Below are positions 48,042-58,482 of a DNA stretch of 64,000 bases, piece after piece; the first letter of the stretch is position 1; each line of letters begins with the position of its first letter. Under the pieces are notes generated by a model that had not been told where the DNA came from, ran no database searches, and saw only the letters and a list, made by a program, of their open reading frames with translations. The stretch is from the NCBI RefSeq assembly GCF_030272615.1, contig NC_081405.1, positions 316,687,541-316,751,540 on the forward strand. Direction: 5' to 3'. A program made the translations under genes and the position numbers. This DNA is from Cryptomeria japonica. Lineage: Eukaryota; Streptophyta; Pinopsida; Cupressales; Cupressaceae.

Positions 48042-48741
48042 ATGTTATCTATGTTGAAGAATGACGGCTTTTGGGTGTTTTTAGGGGGTATTGCTTAGGG
48101 ATGGATCCCTCCCTACTTTTGGAATGGGTGGATGATTTTGAGCTTATTGTGGAGGTTCTTCTTAACCCTAATTTTATTCTATTGGCCCGAGAGGCCACAT
48201 CTCTTTGGTCTCGAGAGAAAATCTCAGCATGGGAGAGTGGAAGCCTTGAGAACCCTCCCCTGTTAGGGAACCAATTAACCCGCAAGGCCTTTGAATTATT
48301 ATGAGAAACCCATTTCTATTGAAATGAAGGATTTTCTTGAATTTTTTAGGGTACCCTTGAGAGCCCCTGAGTCTGTTTCCAGGCCGGCTTTGCTGGAGAT
48401 GATGAAGGACCGTTTGATTGCCTCTGGCCAAGAAGTAAACCCTTTGGAGCCTCGACGACCAATCTGCAGATCCCATTAAGCTTTAAATTCATCGAGTTTG
48501 CACCTGGGGGACATGAGTGAGAGGTATTCAGGACATCAAATCTATTTGAGGTGCCCACGATATTTTTATGGACCCCCAGAGGATAAAAACTAGTCTGCCA
48601 TGTCTCAATAATCCTCCCTTGCCTTGAAGGGTGTTTCAAAGGGTTTGCAGAAATGATTCTGCCATTCGCATTATTTCGCATCTTTGCCATTTTTTTCCGG
48701 CAATCACAAAAATAGAGTTCTTTTTTTCCTCAATATCTCTA
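48042..48741 (-). other. LINE 5' UTR with upstream ORF
   Basis: About 700 bases from the LINE 5' end to the ORF1 ATG. A 115-codon frame on the LINE strand (48690-48346) starts 50 bases from the 5' end and includes TSNRFDVLNTSHSCPPGAN. The opposite strand also has protein-like frames (48071-48304 and 48291-48479, with RVPLRAPESVSRPALLEMM). I cannot tell which strand, if any, is coding; GC content here is higher than in the rest of the LINE. Confidence 0.5.
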
Positions 48742-48750
48742 AAAGACTAA

Positions 48751-50516
48751 CTTATATTAAATTTTATTTTTAATAAAATTTATTCCCAACTAAATTTTAT
48801 ATCCAATACAATAAACTTAAATCCCAAAATTTTTGATAAGATTTATTTCTCATTCAAGTTTTTTTTTTTTTATTAAAATGAACAAATAAAATAATTTCCC
48901 CTAAACTTATATAATTCAAAAAATTTAAATAATAATTAAATTTATTTCTAAAGTAAATAACAATTTCACAAAGATACAATTAAAAGACTGCCATAGCCAA
49001 TAGAGGAACAAAAACAAACAAGAGGGAATGATTTCTCTGGTAAATCCCATTCCTCCCAAATATTGCAATTTCCATTCATAATAAAAATCTTGGCAATATT
49101 TGCTATAATAATTTTCCCAATTTTCTCAAAATTTAATCCACAAACACCTAGAAATAGCTTCTTTCCATTAAACTAGAAATTAACTTCAGGTATAGATTTT
49201 AGCTAAGAACAGAATTAATTAGACAGGATATAACAATCATCTTAACACACACATCATTCAGAAGATAGAAGAAATAGAAATATTTTCTTAAAACAACAAT
49301 CAAAAGAAGCCACCCAACCTGGTATAGCTTTCTTGGAAGAAATCTGTAGAAGAGCCCTAATCTTTTCAACAAGCTTCCAAATAAATTTCTTCACCTAAAT
49401 CCCTAACCTGTTTCCAATGTCCCCTAAAATAATGACCTATTCCCCTTTTTAAACTAAAATTCTAGGTTGAATATCTTTTTCCCCAAAACCTAAATTTAGT
49501 AATAAAACAATTTTATTTTCTTTTCCAATTTTCTAACAAAGGGATAAGTTAACATGCAATAACTAAAAATCATTTTTCTTTCTTTTCTTTTCTCATGCAA
49601 ATTATTTAATTTTCTAAAAAAATAAATTAAAGCAATACTTTATTTCTAATTAATTTTTTAATTCACTTATTTATTTATTCTTTTATTCTTTTATTTATTT
49701 AAAATTCTAGGAACAATAAATGAAATTAATCTAATTTATTTTTCACTAAAATTAAAATAAAATATATTTCTAATATCATGGAGCTTGCAACTTAATTTAA
49801 TAACTTCCTTTAATTAATTAAATTTATAATCTCAATGCATACAAAAATCAACTATGAGATAACTCCATAAACTTAATTAATTAAATCAAATCCACTAAAA
49901 CACACAAACTGAACAAATATCAAGCAAATACTCATAAAAAGATCAAACAACAAAATACGAAGGCCGAACTAACTGACTAGATGACCAACTAACAACACTC
50001 ACACGAGTGTAAATGAATAAAATAGGGTCAACTACTATCTCCTCCACTTCCATCGGAAAATATAAGGCACACTCAGACCTGTGAAGCCAGGTGGAGATGA
50101 TACCCGTACCTACCCGGTACTTGTACCTGCAATATGCTGCATCACTGAACCACACATGCATATATACAATATAGAAAACATGGCATACACATCGATGAAG
50201 GAGAATCACTACGTTCCCTGTCTCACTGAAATGAGTGAAGGAAAATCATCCCCTTACATCCAATACACTCTCAAACACACAACATATAATTCCACATTGC
50301 ATAGATAAAGTAAAGTGTCAGTACATAGCAATAATCCATAAAATGTCATAAATCACAAGAACTGAAATACTGCAAATAAATTATGCATCTCATATCTAGA
50401 TAAAGCATGAAATAATGTCATAAAAATCTGAAAAACACATCATGGTAATGTATCCACTGAAAACAAACAATAATAAAATATGAGTCTAATAAGTTCAAAT
50501 GAGTAGGGGTACTACA
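48751..50516 (-). repeat. S1 solo LTR, second part
   Basis: Continues S1 beyond the LINE. 49980-50200 matches 32510-32760 of LARD2 in order (gcacactcagacctg, caggtggagatgat, acacatgcatatata). Ends gtaggggtactaca at 50516, followed by the second acaat. The 88-codon frame at 49943-50209 corresponds to a similar frame in the LARD LTRs but is not conserved as protein. Confidence 0.82.
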
Positions 50517-50521
50517 ACAAT

Positions 50522-51083
50522 AATCAAGTTTGTAGTCTTTATACTCTAAAAGTACAATCATAAAAGGAGTATAAAAAAAATTATGAAGTTTTATTATGAG
50601 TATCACAATTAAGGAATGTATGAGCAATTATATGTGTAAGAGTAAGTTCTACAGTAATCTTGGTGTTCGCAGAGCAAAATTCAGCCCTTATCATAGAGTT
50701 TTAGTCACAAGGAATTGTTTTCAAAAAGGTACAATTATTTCTAAAATAAAAAGTGTCCTTGATAGTGAAGAGAATACATGACATATTACAAAGAGAAGAG
50801 ATAGTGAGTTAAGCATTATAATTGTTTGAGCAAATGATATTAAATAGTAAAACAACCATTAAGGAGCAATACCTATACTTAAAGGATAGAGGCAGTGTTT
50901 AATATAAGTTGTCAATAATGATCAATGAAGTCCCTACCAAATCAGATTTTTTAGTCCTTAAATGGAGCCTTTCAATAGGTTTTGACATCGCCAAAACCTA
51001 TGACAAAGACAAAAATATGCAATGAAGAGACAATATATAGTCAATATAGTTAAGTGGACATTATTGCAATCACAATATACATT
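50522..51083. other. AT-rich DNA between S1 and S2, no gene recognised
   Basis: Continuation of the DNA at 22207-23934. No retroelement motif or convincing frame. Confidence 0.5.
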
Positions 51084-51088
51084 CAAAG

Positions 51089-52634
51089 TGATAGTTCTGA
51101 TACTAAATGTAAGTATAGATCCAATAGCCAACAAGATGAGAGGGGGGGGTGAATCATACAAACTTAATCTTCTATAAAAACATTAGATTCAACCTCGGTA
51201 ACTTATACTTTAGTAATATAACCAAAACTGTTAAACATGCAAACTCAAAAGCATATAAACATCATAAACCTCATAACACCAAATTTAATGTGGAAACCCA
51301 AATAGGGAAAAAACCACTATGGGATTTCGGACCCACTATAAAATATACTCTTCTAGAGTATGCTCGGTTAAAAACAAATCCTGTTAAAGATTACAAACAC
51401 ATTGCTAGATGTGACCCAGTTAAGGGATTTCCCTCAGATCTGTTAGGATCTTTACCTTGTTAGAAGTGACCTTGTTAAAGGATTTCAAACACTTAATCAG
51501 AATGTCACCTTGCTAGAGGGTTTTACAAATAAGACTATTAAGTCCATTCGGTTAAGAGATTTTTTGTCACTTTCACAAAATAACAGTAGTAAAATCTATC
51601 TACAACTTCACATCTAAAATGATAAAGTAGATTCTTATTTGTTCAATACAATCTAGACATAGAACTAATCTTGTCCATCTGTTGGGCTTCTATACTCTGT
51701 TATTCAAACAGGTCTTCAAGCTTCAATGCTCGGTAATCACTATGTAGCATCCCTGTGCATACACTTGCCCGCATACATTGTTTATCAATAGTTTCCTATT
51801 TATAAATAATTATCTAACCACTTAATCTCCTTGATCACATTTCCCATGATCAATCATAGCCATCAGATCTTCAATCTTGTCCAGGTTCAATGCATCTTTC
51901 AATCTGAAAATGTTTTACCCCGCCTAAGAACTTGCATATATTTCTTGGAACTTGTGCCAGGGTATTGTAGTTCAATCTGAACTATAGATCTTCATGTCGA
52001 CTTTCCTTTGTCATAGATTCATTAACAAACTATATTTATGGCATACCAATCATTTAATCAGTTCCTGCTCATCAGTTTTCTTCATTAAATAACGCATGTA
52101 AACATTTAATGCATTCTGTTATAGCTCGGTTACAGCTCGGTTATAACTTGGTAAATACTAAAATTGACTTGGTAGACATTCTACCTTCATTAACCGATAG
52201 CGATAATCTTAGGGTTTACCAACTAGGTTCCTTAGGGTTTACCGACTAGGTTCTTTGCTTGCTAACATAGTATAGTATTAACCTGACAATTTACAACATA
52301 TGTATGATGTCAAAACAATCTAAACATCATGATCTCATCATTGTCTGACTCGTTAATAGTTGCCCATTGAATACCTTATTCATCCTCTTATTCATCATAA
52401 TCTTTCCTGTGTCTTTTACCGACATCTTTATATTCTTCAAATCATACTTCTCAAGATATGGCAACATCATACTGAATTAGAAAATCAATTTCTTGACATC
52501 AATGACAAAATAATAATATCAAGACAGTAAACATCCTTAATCAGTTATATCCATAATCATCAACAACCTTCTCAATATCCATATTGAAATGCCAACAATC
52601 TTTCATTGTTTGTTATAATGCTATATTGCCAACA
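51089..52634 (-). mobile_element. S2: solo copia-type LTR
   Basis: A 1546-base unit with TG...CA ends and the same five bases caaag on both sides (51084-51088 and 52635-52639). On the minus strand it starts TGTTGGCAATATAGC. It has the layout of the other copia LTRs here: ttgtcattgatgtcaa early, and a gtggaaaccc...aaaaccac hairpin at 51290-51316. No polyprotein adjoins it, so it is a solo LTR. Oddly, a sequence like the tRNA-Met primer site (gttctgatacta, 51094-51105) lies inside its inner end; see findings. Short frames inside it are not genes. Confidence 0.75.
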
Positions 52635-52639
52635 CAAAG

Positions 52640-54599
52640 TACTGTTTTAATCAAAGTTCACAACTTCATATAATATTATTTCAGAATAACACCCTTGCAA
52701 TGACAACCACAATCATTAAAGGAATGTCATAGTGCCATGTGTATTCACAAACATAAAGGAAAAAATAGAAACTTCAATCTTGGGGGTCTACAAAAAGAAC
52801 AAGGAGAAGTCTTTTCAAATTTTTACTGTCCAAACAATCAGACGGTAATCTAGGTGTAAGGTTACAAGATTTGAATGGAACAAATATAGTGCATAAGTGA
52901 AGAGATTTAATACATAGTCAAAGATAGGTTGATAGTCATAGTCACTACAATAATGACAGTGAAGACAAATTCATATCAAAAGGACAATCAGAAATTATCA
53001 CAAAAATGATCAACCACAGCCTCAATAACAATCAAACTCAATCCTCAAGGCAGTTGGAAGTTTTCAAGACATGGGTTATCAAGTCAACAATTCCAACCAC
53101 AGTGTTCAATATAAAATGCACGATACAGTCACGCTAATTCCATCATTTCTACAAAACCCAGATGTCAAATTAGTTGAGTTGTTCACAAAGATTAGATACC
53201 ATCAAGGAAAAAACACCTACTGAAAATTGCACATACCCAGTTTGTATTTCTCAAAATAAACTCACCAAAACATTTATCTTTTTGCATGAAAATCGAAGAA
53301 TCCATAATGTTAGTGACAAAAAAATCATCGACAAAACAAAGCATACAAGGTTGTTTTGAAGAATAATACAGTACCATAAAATGAAGACACAAATAATCAT
53401 TGTCCAAAGTCTTCAAAAAGCTGGAATTGAGAGGATAAAATAAAGTTCATAACACAATCTCAATGGCTAGGGAAGATCGAAATAAATTCATTTATTGTAG
53501 TCGAGCCAAGATGGTGGTGGTACAGTTAAAAATATGTTTTTCTTACATTCAAAATAGCTTTGTCATAGAGATATCAATCTATGCCATGACAATAATTTAC
53601 AAATATATAGTTATGTCATGGTGTATAATCATGTTTGCAGCCATTGAGCCGTCTAAGCTAAGCATCCAAAAAATAATAAATATTACACCCAAAGAGATCT
53701 ATCATAGAATCAGAGCAAAGTCAAATGATGGGTCATTGCCAAAAGATATAAGGTAGCACTTGAAAATATTTTAACAGTAAGGATCATGTTAAGATTATAC
53801 AAGTTTTTTGAGACAAGTTACAGTAATTATAGAGACAAGGGGATAGTGAATGGAAGCCTATACTACTGTCATCCATTAGAAAAGCTCCTAAAAGCAAGTA
53901 ATGGACCATTCTAGTTATAATAAAAGTCATACTCCTGCACCAATATTCATAGTAGCAAAAGAGCTTGTCAATGTTAGCATCACAATGGATATGTATTTAT
54001 AATTTGTTGTCCTAATAATAGTTATATGAATCAAAACACAAGATTTTCAACGATGTATACTAGCAAGAGATCCATAGAAATGGCATACTATAAGAAATAT
54101 TAAAAGAACAGTACTACAGTTAAAAAGGAATGAAGTTTTTAAAGATTATAAGGAATATCATACGCTCCTACATCATGAGTAGAATATCTGTAAGAAAATA
54201 GTCCTTAGCAATGAGAAAAGATAAATCAAAAAATTCCTTAAAGAACACATGATCTAATGGTAAATGATAATTTTCAAAGACAAACATGGAAGCCCAAAAG
54301 ACATTCAAAGAATTCATGAATATAGTGCCAAAATTTATTTTCATGACTTCAAAGAAACTTTGTCACATCTGGAAAATGATCAGCTCTTAGGGTTTTCGAC
54401 AGTGATAATAGAAGAAAGAGTACTAATGATTATACATAACATATCTATATTTAGGATTCTCATTCAAAAATACCCTAATATAGGTATGCACATGAATAAA
54501 AATACTTTATTGCAGCCCTCAAAATGCAGTCCAAAGCATGTATTTACAGTCATTTTGCAACCTTCTGGTAACCAGACATGAGGAGATGAAGTAAAATAT
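52640..54599. other. AT-rich DNA, no gene recognised
   Basis: 2 kb in the same style as 22207-23934. The frames at 53174-53416, 53463-53756 and 54264-54581 have no recognisable domains, and two of them overlap on opposite strands. Confidence 0.45.
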
Positions 54600-56228
54600 C
54601 ACACACTGTGCAAACAATTGAAGAGAAGTCTGAGCTTAATATAAAGGAAGCACCATTTCAAAACCCCAGTTCGACCCAATGAGTGCATGGTGGCCACCAA
54701 CAATGAAGGAAAATAAAATAAAAAGGGTGCTATAATTAGGGTTTTTGAGTTACTAATGCATGCCCTAGTTCGAAGGTTCAAATGGGCCTTTTTTTTTTAA
54801 GAAAAACAAATTCATGTATTGTAAAACCCTAAATAAAGGGACAAAGGCTTTAAGACAATTAAAAAAGCCTTATTTATTTTTGCCTCATATTAAGGAAATT
54901 ATATTTTTATATAATTTTATTAAAAGATTTATTTATTTGAAAAAAAAAAATTAATAAAAATATATTAAAATATCTAAAGAAAATTGATATTTTAATTTAA
55001 TATTTAATTAAAATGAATTGTTTTAATTAAATGTTAAATTAAAATTATTTTAAGGATTAAAAGAAAAAGTATATATTTCCATGCAAGGTATGTAGGAAGG
55101 GGTTTGGTTTTAATCTAGCAACTATTTTTGGCATTAGAGGACATGCAACATTTCAGGGATAGAGATTTTTTTCAAGAGAGCTATATTTAGTAGCAGACAT
55201 GCAAAATTAAAAGAGGAGGGAATTTTTTAGTTATCAGCTATTTTTGGGATCTTGGAGTTATATTTTCAGTAGAGAAGGATTGTTTCTTTTTAGAGCTATT
55301 TTTGGCCCACAGATATGCATATTTTTGGATAGTGAGTTTGTTTTTTAAATGGAGCTTTTTTGGGTGATATTGACAATTCTATATTTGGTAGTGGGAGTTC
55401 TTTTTCATGTAGTTGCAGTTGAAGACCTTTTTGAGCATCATTGGTTATTTTTGACATATTTTGGCATGGGTTTTTTAAGCTTTTTTGGGCAAATTCACCC
55501 AAGGCTTTTTCTCATGCAGTGTTTTCTATTAGGCTTTTTGAAGGAGATGAGCTTCATGGGTTTTATATATTCTTTCTCCTCCTTTTTTCCCCCTGGTTCT
55601 TTCTTTCTGCATACACATTTTTGCAAAAAAGCATTGTATCTCAGCACTATAGTTTATTTTTAGGTCTATATAGCAAGATTCCTTTGATATTAAAGAGTTT
55701 CGTGAGTTTTCCTTCGTAATTGTGCATGTTCATTTTGCAGATTTGACAAGGATTTACTATGTTTTTTATTTCAGAATCCTTTGAATTTCAGTTTCTTTCA
55801 TGTGAATGTATCCTCTCTTTTCATATAATCATAGGTTTTATGTTGTGTAAAAGGGATAATTGTCAATTTTGTTGTGGAACAGGTTTTCCTTCCAAGCTTA
55901 TGATTTCCTTAACCTTGCTGGGAAATGTTTATGTGCTTGAAGAGTACAATTACTTTGTGTGGGCGAAGTTCTGTCATATTCTTATGATTTTTTAGGCTAT
56001 TACCATTATAATTTCGGTGTATTACCTCCTAGTTTGGTTGCATATTTTAATATTTTCTGATTATTTCTCACTCTTTTCCACATCAGTAATTTAGTTTTTA
56101 GGAGGGATTCAAGGGAAGCCACCCCATAACTCAGATATTCACCTTTACTTTGAGAAACCCATAGGCTTGAAGGTGTTTCGATGTTTCACAGGATTGCTTG
56201 GTTTCACACTTAGAATCACAGGTGCAAT
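54600..56228. other. Unassigned repeat-like block next to copia D
   Basis: Holds homopolymer runs, a decayed ~58-base tandem repeat (55117-55500) and a right end '...aatcctctgtgaca' that stops exactly where the copia D frame begins (about 56229). This could be an LTR or other insertion that removed the RNase H end of copia D. I could not find a primer site or matching TSD. Plus-strand frames at 55349-55995 are hydrophobic and T-driven and are not called. Confidence 0.4.
55117..55500 (+). repeat. Decayed tandem repeat, unit about 58 bases
   Basis: Units open with agc(t)atttttgg or a variant at about 55117, 55179, 55236, 55294, 55353, 55411 and 55478, a spacing of 57-62 and finally 67 bases. 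Within units the sequence is diverged but keeps a T-rich middle and a 'ttttt' before the next start. Confidence 0.55.
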
Positions 56229-57342
56229 CCTCTGTGACAATAGTAAAGTCATCATCTTTAGGATACCATAAACCATATGCAGTTGTACCTTGCAAATATT
56301 GGAATATCCTTTTTATTACACTTTCATGATTTTCTCTTGGATTACTTTGAAATCTTGACATAGTACTGACTCCATTCATTATATCCGGTCTAGTCTAAGT
56401 TAAATATAGAAAACCACCAATCATGGATTTATATCTTGTAGAATTTACTGAAGGGGATACATCCTTAATTAACAATTTTTCACCTGTAACAATAGGAGTA
56501 CTAACCGGTTTAGAATTTTCCATACCAAATTTCTTCAACGGTTCCCTTAGATACTTAGTTTGATAAATAAAGATGCCTTTGTCAGTTTGAGTAATCTGCA
56601 AACCTATAAAAAATCTTATTTCTCCAATCATAGACATTTCAAATTCACTCTGCATATTATCAGAAAATTCTTTCCATAATTTTTCTTCACATTTCAAAAA
56701 TAATATCATCAAGAGATACTTCAATAATCGAAATATCATCATTAGTGATCTTATAATATAGGTTACTTTCAACGTTACCTTTTATAAAATCAAGCTTCAA
56801 AAGACACTTATCCAACTTTGCACATCAAGCTCTAGGAGCCTGTTTTAGTCCATATAGGGCTTTTCTTAATCTGCAAACCATATTTTTGTCATCTATAGTA
56901 AAAATCCATCTAGTTGCTCAATAAATACTTCTTCTTCAAGTTCTCCATTTAGAAATCCACACTAAACATCCATCTAATAGATCTTGTAGTTCTTATAGGC
57001 TACATAAGCAAGAAATAGTCTAATAGCTTCAATTCTAGCTATCGTTGCAAAATTTTCACCATAATCAATTCCTTCATTCTGGGAATATCCTTTGCAAACC
57101 AATCTAGCCTTCTTTCTTACAATTTGTCCATACTCATTGAATTTGTTTCTAAAAACCCATTTAGTTCCAATAACATTTTTATTTTTAGGCTGAGGAACTA
57201 AAGTCCAAGTATTGTTCTTTTCTATCTGATCTAATTTATCTTCCATAGCTTTCATCCAACATTCATCTTTACAAGCTTCAATTACTGATGGCAGTTCAAC
57301 CTAAGAAATGAAACATACCTCTTGATTTTCAAATCTTTTCCT
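56229..57342 (-). pseudogene. pol: Copia D reverse transcriptase (split from its integrase by element C)
   Basis: Reverse transcriptase of a copia element related to copia A. N-terminal part (57255-56974): [51 protein letters not shown]. The palm is frameshifted: the catalytic motif near 56700-56730 reads SLDD in place of YVDD. The C-terminal part (56772-56395) has FEMSMIGEIRFFIGLQIT, GIFIYQTKYLREPLKKFG, PVSTPIVTG and GGFLYLT, and 56379-56260 has RIFQYLQGTTAYGLWYP. It ends at about 56229, before RNase H. The frame resumes 5' of element C at 62440. Confidence 0.87.
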
Positions 57343-58239
57343 TGTCATAACACTGAGAGGGGGGTGTGAATCAATGTTATATCAGAATGATTAATTTTAG
57401 CCTTATTAAAACATGCATGCACCAACTGGTATACCGGTACATACAAAATTCAAAGAAATAAAGCAACCAATAAGCCAATAACATAAATGAGAACCATAGC
57501 ACATAGAATTATACGTGGAAAACCTCAAAGAGGAAAAACCATGGTTGGATTTGTGACCCACAATATCAATCCACTAGCTATATAAAGAGATATTACAAAA
57601 TATGAGGGGCTTGCACTTGCAGAAAGGCTTATAGCCTAGAGTGCACTGTTCAATCACAAAAGGAGCTTCATTGACTACATAAAATATAGAGTACAATCCA
57701 GAGAAGTGTTGAACTGCTAAGATAGCATCTTCTATGCAAGAATATAGTTTCAATTTAAGCTCTATCTGTTCTAGTCTGAAACTCTAAACCCTTTACCAGA
57801 ATAACCCTTGCATAAATTTCCTCAAATACATAATATCTCTCACATATTCCTTCCACTTACATATTCGTATGATGATCCATATCTCTGAATGATCTATCTA
57901 ATTGACCTATATACCCTATACAAATTTACATTCCTTATGTCAGCTTACAAAGATATATACAATATCAAATTACATGTCAACCAGATAACATAAATGCATA
58001 AGTATCATAATCAATTGCCAATATCAGATCCAAGAGATTTGGGCCTCCAATATCGATAACCTTTACTAAACCATGTTGGCTTGCATTGCTAGTAACCAAA
58101 GAAATCCTTCTCTCATGCTGGTGTCGGTGAAGTACCTGTTGATACATAATTGAACCAAAACATGAAGTCAGAACACAATACCATGTTGCCATCAATGACA
58201 ACATAGTGAAACCATCCAATTGAGTGTCAATTGCTAACA
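57343..58239 (-). repeat. Element C 3' LTR (end slightly deleted)
   Basis: Matches 61553-62439 along its length with roughly 10 percent difference by eye. The outer end starts at 'aacactgagagg' where the other LTR has tgttggaatccaataacactg. The bases gtcat before it complete the copia D codons for Val-Met-Thr-Arg, so the LTR end, not copia D, was lost. Confidence 0.85.
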
Positions 58240-58252
58240 ATGTCCCCTTTTG
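58240..58252 (-). other. Element C polypurine tract
   Basis: atgtccccttttg on the plus strand reads CAAAAGGGGACAT on the element strand, directly before the 3' LTR. Confidence 0.7.
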
Positions 58253-58482
58253 GCATTGATTGCAACACATGTGAAGAATGGTCAAGGTTTCATCTACCAG
58301 TTTCATCTTGCCCTGCTCCCCCTAAGCTGAATATCCATTAATGCAAAATACTCCACATCTTCATATATATAATTCACATGTCTCCATAACTCCCCCTAAT
58401 GTATAAATCTTTTTCTATTTTTTTTCACATCTATATCACTTCACCTTTGACATCAATGCCATCAAAAATTCTAAAAACAATG

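Larger units (their letters stand above)
26052..48741 (-). mobile_element. L1-type plant LINE with RNase H, interrupted by LARD2
   Basis: A non-LTR retrotransposon on the minus strand. Its poly(A) end is at 26054-26062 (plus-strand T9 followed by gatcggtaag, the usual plant LINE 3' end). The 5' end is at about 48741, flanked by aaagactaa. Without LARD2 (12626 bases plus its 5-base TSD) it is about 10.06 kb, longer than the 6-8 kb I expect for plant L1 elements. The extra length is a 3.6-kb region after ORF2 that holds (TA)n arrays and a separate reading frame. Coding order: 5' UTR, ORF1 (48041-46533), ORF2 (46536-42308), long 3' region. Stops and shifts in both ORFs make it inactive. Confidence 0.85.
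23935..50516 (-). mobile_element. S1: solo LTR of a LARD relative, split by the LINE
   Basis: The left end tgtaatgccccaccagg is the conserved LARD LTR end, and the right end gagtaggggtactaca (50502-50516) is the other LARD LTR end. The same acaat flanks both. Removing the LINE and its TSD leaves about 3.9 kb, close to the 4.4-kb LARD2 LTR. No primer site or interior is present, so this is a solo LTR left by recombination between the two LTRs of a complete element. It diverges clearly from LARD1 and LARD2 and is the oldest layer of this nest. Confidence 0.85.

Noticed and set aside
55349-55995. Hydrophobic plus-strand frames that look like membrane proteins
   Set aside because: They come from T-rich repeat units; three overlap in different frames and none shows a family motif.
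57977-58306. A 109-codon minus frame over the element C LTR end, with a like frame at 62249-62695
   Set aside because: It is LTR sequence; in the 5' LTR the frame is joined by chance to copia D linker codons.
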